Positions 5,137-7,712 of a DNA stretch of 7,712 nucleotides are shown here, one piece after another (position 1 is the first letter of the stretch; each line of letters opens with the position of its first letter). The stretch is from Bacteroidota bacterium (lineage in GTDB: Bacteria; Bacteroidota; Bacteroidia; Bacteroidales; UBA10428), in assembly GCA_024640925.1 (NCBI GenBank), contig JAHEEB010000058.1, positions 1-7,712 on the forward strand, read 5' to 3'. The translations under genes and the position numbers were made by a program. Below the pieces are notes generated by a model. The model was not told where the DNA came from, did not search any database, and saw only the letters and a program-made list of their open reading frames with translations.

Positions 5137-6162
5137 TCATTCTTTTGAAGCTAGAATAAATGCTTTTATATTATCTGTGGAAACAGCTGGAGGCATACCT
5201 CCTGCGCTGGATAATATAATATGAGAATGATCATCAACATTATTCATCAGGCTTTTTACAGCATTGGAAACATCTGTTGTACTACCTGCTGCAAGAACAT
5301 CGCGAGGAGGTATATTTCCAAGTATTGTTATTCTGTTTTGTGTTATCGATTTGAGATCTGATAAAGAAAGATGGGTTCCAGGATTATAAAGATTAATTCC
5401 CAGTTTTGGATAGTATTTTAAAGACATGGTACAATCAGCATCGTTATGGAAAAATTTAACTTTTACATTGGCGCTGTATAGCTCTTTCAGGTATGGATAA
5501 GCAAATTCCAGAAATTCCTCTTCACCAACAAATCCGACAATATCATCAAGCATTAACATTCCATCGATAGAAGAAATGGTTTTGCGTTGTAAATCGTGCC
5601 ACTGTTTCAGAAATTCAGTAATGAGCTTTAATAATTTATGAACTCTATCCGGATCCATCATCATTGCCGTGAGAAGTTCTGTTGTACCCATCAGAAACGA
5701 AGCAACATTTAATGGGCCTCTGGATACCGAAAATCTAATCTTGTGTCCGGCAGCCTCAATTGCCGGTTGCGCCCGAACAAGACGATTGAGCATAAATGGC
5801 AATAATCCATCGGTTTCTGAATTTGGAAGTGTTAGTTTATCAATATCTTCGGTAGAATGTATTATTTTATCTGCAAAAGGAAATTCCTCTTTCCAGAAAA
5901 TACATTTTGCCCCAAATGCCGAAGGTTCAGTGCACATTCCATATTCGCTCCAAAAACCAGGTAAAAACATGATATCAGGAAAAGTTTCTATAGCTTTCAG
6001 GTTGGCTTTAAGCCATAATTCATCGTTCGAAAAATAGTCGAGCAAGCTAATACCATACCATTTTGGCAGCCAGGGACAGTCTATAATAAATCCAACTGGC
6101 AGGGGATTTTTAATCCCTCCATTAATAACATCTAGAAGGGTATTCCATTGTTTATCTGTCAT
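5137..6162 (-). CDS. Uroporphyrinogen-decarboxylase/MtaA-superfamily protein, probable corrinoid-linked methyltransferase
   Basis: This gene encodes 341 residues, the usual length of the URO-D/MtaA superfamily (TIM barrel), and it is cytoplasmic with no signal peptide. Family signs include an N-terminal PVGF element (22-25), FPDIMFLPGF (61-70), the SRGPLNVASFLMG strand-loop (147-159) typical of 'GPxxxAxxLMG' in this group, MLMLDDIVGFVGEEEFLEF (202-220), ILGNIPP (280-286) and the C-terminal GGMPPAVSTDNIKAF (321-335). MtaA-type methyltransferases bind zinc through HxC and a later CG(L)PP cysteine. Here these positions read H239-N-D241 and G322-MPP, so both cysteines are absent; C244 is the nearest alternative. 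A haem-pathway decarboxylase is unlikely given the neighbours: the gene diverges from a homocysteine methyltransferase and a cobalamin reactivation-type gene. A role in methyl transfer to or from a corrinoid protein is inferred; the substrate is unknown. Confidence 0.75.
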   Translation of the reverse strand: MTDKQWNTLLDVINGGIKNPLPVGFIIDCPWLPKWYGISLLDYFSNDELWLKANLKAIETFPDIMFLPGFWSEYGMCTEPSAFGAKCIFWKEEFPFADKIIHSTEDIDKLTLPNSETDGLLPFMLNRLVRAQPAIEAAGHKIRFSVSRGPLNVASFLMGTTELLTAMMMDPDRVHKLLKLITEFLKQWHDLQRKTISSIDGMLMLDDIVGFVGEEEFLEFAYPYLKELYSANVKVKFFHNDADCTMSLKYYPKLGINLYNPGTHLSLSDLKSITQNRITILGNIPPRDVLAAGSTTDVSNAVKSLMNNVDDHSHIILSSAGGMPPAVSTDNIKAFILASKE

Positions 6163-6188
6163 AATAAATACGTTTCAGTTTTTATCTT

Positions 6189-6196
6189 CAAAATTA
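6189..6196 (-). promoter_or_regulatory. Candidate minus-7 box for the UroD-like gene
   Basis: On the minus strand TAATTTTG fits TAnnTTTG, 26 bases before the start codon. The minus-33 position shows only TTTCC. It is likely part of the divergent promoter region between the UroD-like and homocysteine methyltransferase genes. Confidence 0.35.
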
Positions 6197-6275
6197 GTTC
6201 TAAAAAACCTGGAAATTATTGTTGATGGGTTGATTTGATCGGCAAAAATAATTTATATTTAACAAAAAGCAATCG

Positions 6276-6305
6276 GTTGCATAAAATAAATTTCAATTAG
6301 ATTTG
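6276..6305 (+). promoter_or_regulatory. Promoter of the homocysteine methyltransferase gene
   Basis: GTTG (6276-6279) is followed after 18 bases by TAGATTTG (6298-6305), an exact match to the Bacteroidota minus-7 box TAnnTTTG with nearly standard spacing. Transcription would begin near 6312, giving a leader of about 50 bases. That is too short for a cobalamin riboswitch, and no such structure is seen. Confidence 0.55.
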
Positions 6306-6363
6306 TAATCTGTATGAATGAATACTATTTTCGTTGTCATTTAGACTTTATGAGATTGACCTT

Positions 6364-7251
6364 ATGAAAAAGATAGCAGAATCATTAAAGCAAAAGAGGG
6401 TACTTGTATCTGACGGGGCTTGGGGCACGTTTTTACAGGAGAAAGGGTTAAAACCCGGTGAATGTCCGGAATTATGGAACATAGATCGTCCAAAGGATGT
6501 GTATGATATTGCGAAAAGCTACATCGATGCAGGTGCCGATATGATTGAAACGAATAGTTTTGGAGCGAATGCTTTCAAATTATCATACTTTAGCCTGGCA
6601 AGCAGAGTTAAGGAGATAAACAAGGCAGCAGCCCAAATCTCAAGAAAAGCGGCAGGAAAAAACAATATTGTAATTGGTTCCATAGGTCCTACAGGTAAAA
6701 TTCTTATGATGGGCGATGTTACTGAAGAAGAACTTTATGATGCATTTAAAGAGCAAGCAATGGCTCTCGAAGAGGGTGGTGCCGATGCTCTGGTTATTGA
6801 AACCATGTCTGATATAGACGAGGCCAGATGTGCAATCAAAGCTTGTAAAGAAAATACTTCCTGCGAAGTTATCTGCACCATGACTTTTGAGAAATCCGAT
6901 GAATATGTATTTCATACAATGATGGGTGTTACACCATCACAAATGGTTAATGAATTAGTCCTTGCAGGAGTTGATATTATCGGAGCCAACTGCGGAAATG
7001 GATTTAAAAACATGGTTGGTATAACCAGCGAAATAAGGATAGTGAATAAAAATATACCTATACTTATACATGCCAATGCGGGTGCTCCTATGTATAAAGA
7101 TGGAAAAACATACTTTCCTGAAACACCCGATCAGATGGCTGGTTTAGTGGAAACACTTATCAATGCCGGAGCTAATATTATTGGCGGATGTTGCGGAACA
7201 ACTCCCGAGCATATCAGAAAAATAGCAGAAATTATAAAAAAGGAAAAATAA
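6364..7251 (+). CDS. Stand-alone homocysteine S-methyltransferase (MetH N-terminal domain-like)
   Basis: From ATG 6364 the gene encodes 295 residues. A TTG 30 bases upstream in frame is possible, but the family motif begins right after the ATG. The whole protein is one homocysteine-binding TIM barrel, like the first module of cobalamin-dependent methionine synthase. Motifs in order are LVSDGAWGTFLQ (14-25), PELWNIDRP (35-43), ETNSFGAN (62-69), GSIGPTG (105-111), VIETMSD (144-150), GANCGNG (207-213), HANAGAP (236-242) and GGCCGTTPEHI (274-284). C210, C276 and C277 are the three zinc-binding cysteines that activate homocysteine thiol. It lacks folate, cobalamin-binding and reactivation modules, so it must work with separate proteins. 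The reactivation-type gene follows 51 bases later, probably in one operon. It could alternatively use S-methylmethionine or betaine, but the neighbours favour a corrinoid partner. Confidence 0.88.
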   Translation: MKKIAESLKQKRVLVSDGAWGTFLQEKGLKPGECPELWNIDRPKDVYDIAKSYIDAGADMIETNSFGANAFKLSYFSLASRVKEINKAAAQISRKAAGKNNIVIGSIGPTGKILMMGDVTEEELYDAFKEQAMALEEGGADALVIETMSDIDEARCAIKACKENTSCEVICTMTFEKSDEYVFHTMMGVTPSQMVNELVLAGVDIIGANCGNGFKNMVGITSEIRIVNKNIPILIHANAGAPMYKDGKTYFPETPDQMAGLVETLINAGANIIGGCCGTTPEHIRKIAEIIKKEK

Positions 7252-7302
7252 TAAGTATTTCCCATTTTCATTCTTAATTCTCGAATATTAATTCATAGTT
7301 AA

Positions 7303-7712
7303 ATGTTAAGTTATTTGTCAGAAACAATAAACATTCCGGATATATCAGTTATTCCTGTTGATGAGAATAATATATACAGGGCTTTAGGAATGCAAATAAC
7401 AGATTCTGATGAGCATTTAGAAATGCTTATTGCCAGGTATATCGATAAAAGCAAAAAGCTGTGTTCTCCCTGCTTAAATTATTCCGTATTTGACGAACCA
7501 ACATTCAATAGATTAAAGGGTGAACTCTATTTAAAAGGATTGACCTTTTGTTTAGGAAAAGAAGTTGCATCTTTTCTTTCTAAGAGTTCGCAACTAGTAA
7601 TATTCACTGTAACATGCGGTAGCGACATTGAGCAATTTTCAAAATCATTAATGAAAGAGGGCCATATGCTTGAAGGATTGATCGTGGATATAATTGGTTC
7701 GGAACTGGCTGA
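7303..7712 (+). CDS. Methionine synthase activation-domain-like protein (N-terminal part, runs off the window)
   Basis: A frame opens at ATG 7303 and continues without a stop to the window end, 136 residues. YRALGM (25-30) followed by a helix ending in a CSPCLNYSVF (64-73) element matches the start of stand-alone proteins related to the activation domain of MetH. TVTCGSDIEQFSKSLMKEG (112-130) and LIVDIIGSELA (126-136 region) match its 'T.G..IE......EG....L..D.IGS..' pattern. In MetH this domain binds S-adenosylmethionine for reductive remethylation of oxidised cobalamin. Only the N-terminal half is present, so binding residues further on cannot be judged. The 51-base gap to the homocysteine methyltransferase suggests cotranscription. 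A corrinoid-binding protein and a methyltetrahydrofolate or other donor methyltransferase would be expected next. Activity on a separate corrinoid protein is inferred. Confidence 0.75.
   Translation, partial: MLSYLSETINIPDISVIPVDENNIYRALGMQITDSDEHLEMLIARYIDKSKKLCSPCLNYSVFDEPTFNRLKGELYLKGLTFCLGKEVASFLSKSSQLVIFTVTCGSDIEQFSKSLMKEGHMLEGLIVDIIGSELA

Noticed and set aside
5669..6037. 122-codon frame antisense to the UroD-like gene
   Set aside because: Shadow of a well-supported gene, with no independent signal.
6334..6363. Upstream TTG start adding ten residues to the homocysteine methyltransferase
   Set aside because: The ATG at 6364 lies right before the conserved barrel start, and the extra residues add no family similarity.
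6163..6363. Cobalamin riboswitch between the divergent genes
   Set aside because: Expected because of B12-linked genes, but the leader after the predicted promoter is only about 50 bases and no B12-box-like or large fold is seen.
6640..6915. 91-codon frame antisense to the homocysteine methyltransferase gene
   Set aside because: Shadow of a gene with complete family motifs.

Overview
The window looks like chromosomal DNA of a Bacteroidota bacterium. Three things support this: the AT-rich base composition, three predicted lipoproteins with N-terminal signal peptides, and promoter-like TAnnTTTG boxes with no strong Shine-Dalgarno sequences. A homocysteine methyltransferase and a cobalamin-reactivation-type protein next to each other suggest an organism with corrinoid-dependent C1 metabolism, perhaps anaerobic or facultative. 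No species can be named.

Left part (1-3210) is gene-poor. It holds the start of an exported, probably outer-membrane beta-barrel protein (1-289, minus), the C-terminal remnant of a membrane protein (661-891, minus) and a hairpin-rich spacer. A lone hypothetical lipoprotein gene follows (1198-1947, minus). Then come about 1.26 kb without a convincing protein gene but with much structure: a promoter-like site and a strong intrinsic terminator that could bound a short RNA (about 2262-2365), a segment that can fold as an H-type pseudoknot (2421-2473), degenerate inverted repeats, and a perfect FNR/CRP-type box (2975-2988).

Middle part (3211-5099). A lipoprotein with the complete catalytic residue set of a family 9 pectate lyase (3211-4092, plus) converges on a lipoprotein made of ankyrin repeats (4176-5099, minus). 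They share a hairpin terminator.

Right part (5137-7712) is the most functionally coherent. A uroporphyrinogen-decarboxylase/MtaA-superfamily protein (minus) diverges from a homocysteine S-methyltransferase with all three zinc cysteines (plus). A protein resembling the methionine synthase activation domain follows and runs off the window. Together they look like parts of a split, corrinoid-dependent methyl transfer system. The separate corrinoid protein and methyl-donor module would be expected just beyond the right edge. The UroD-like member lacks the usual cysteine metal ligands, so its substrate is open.
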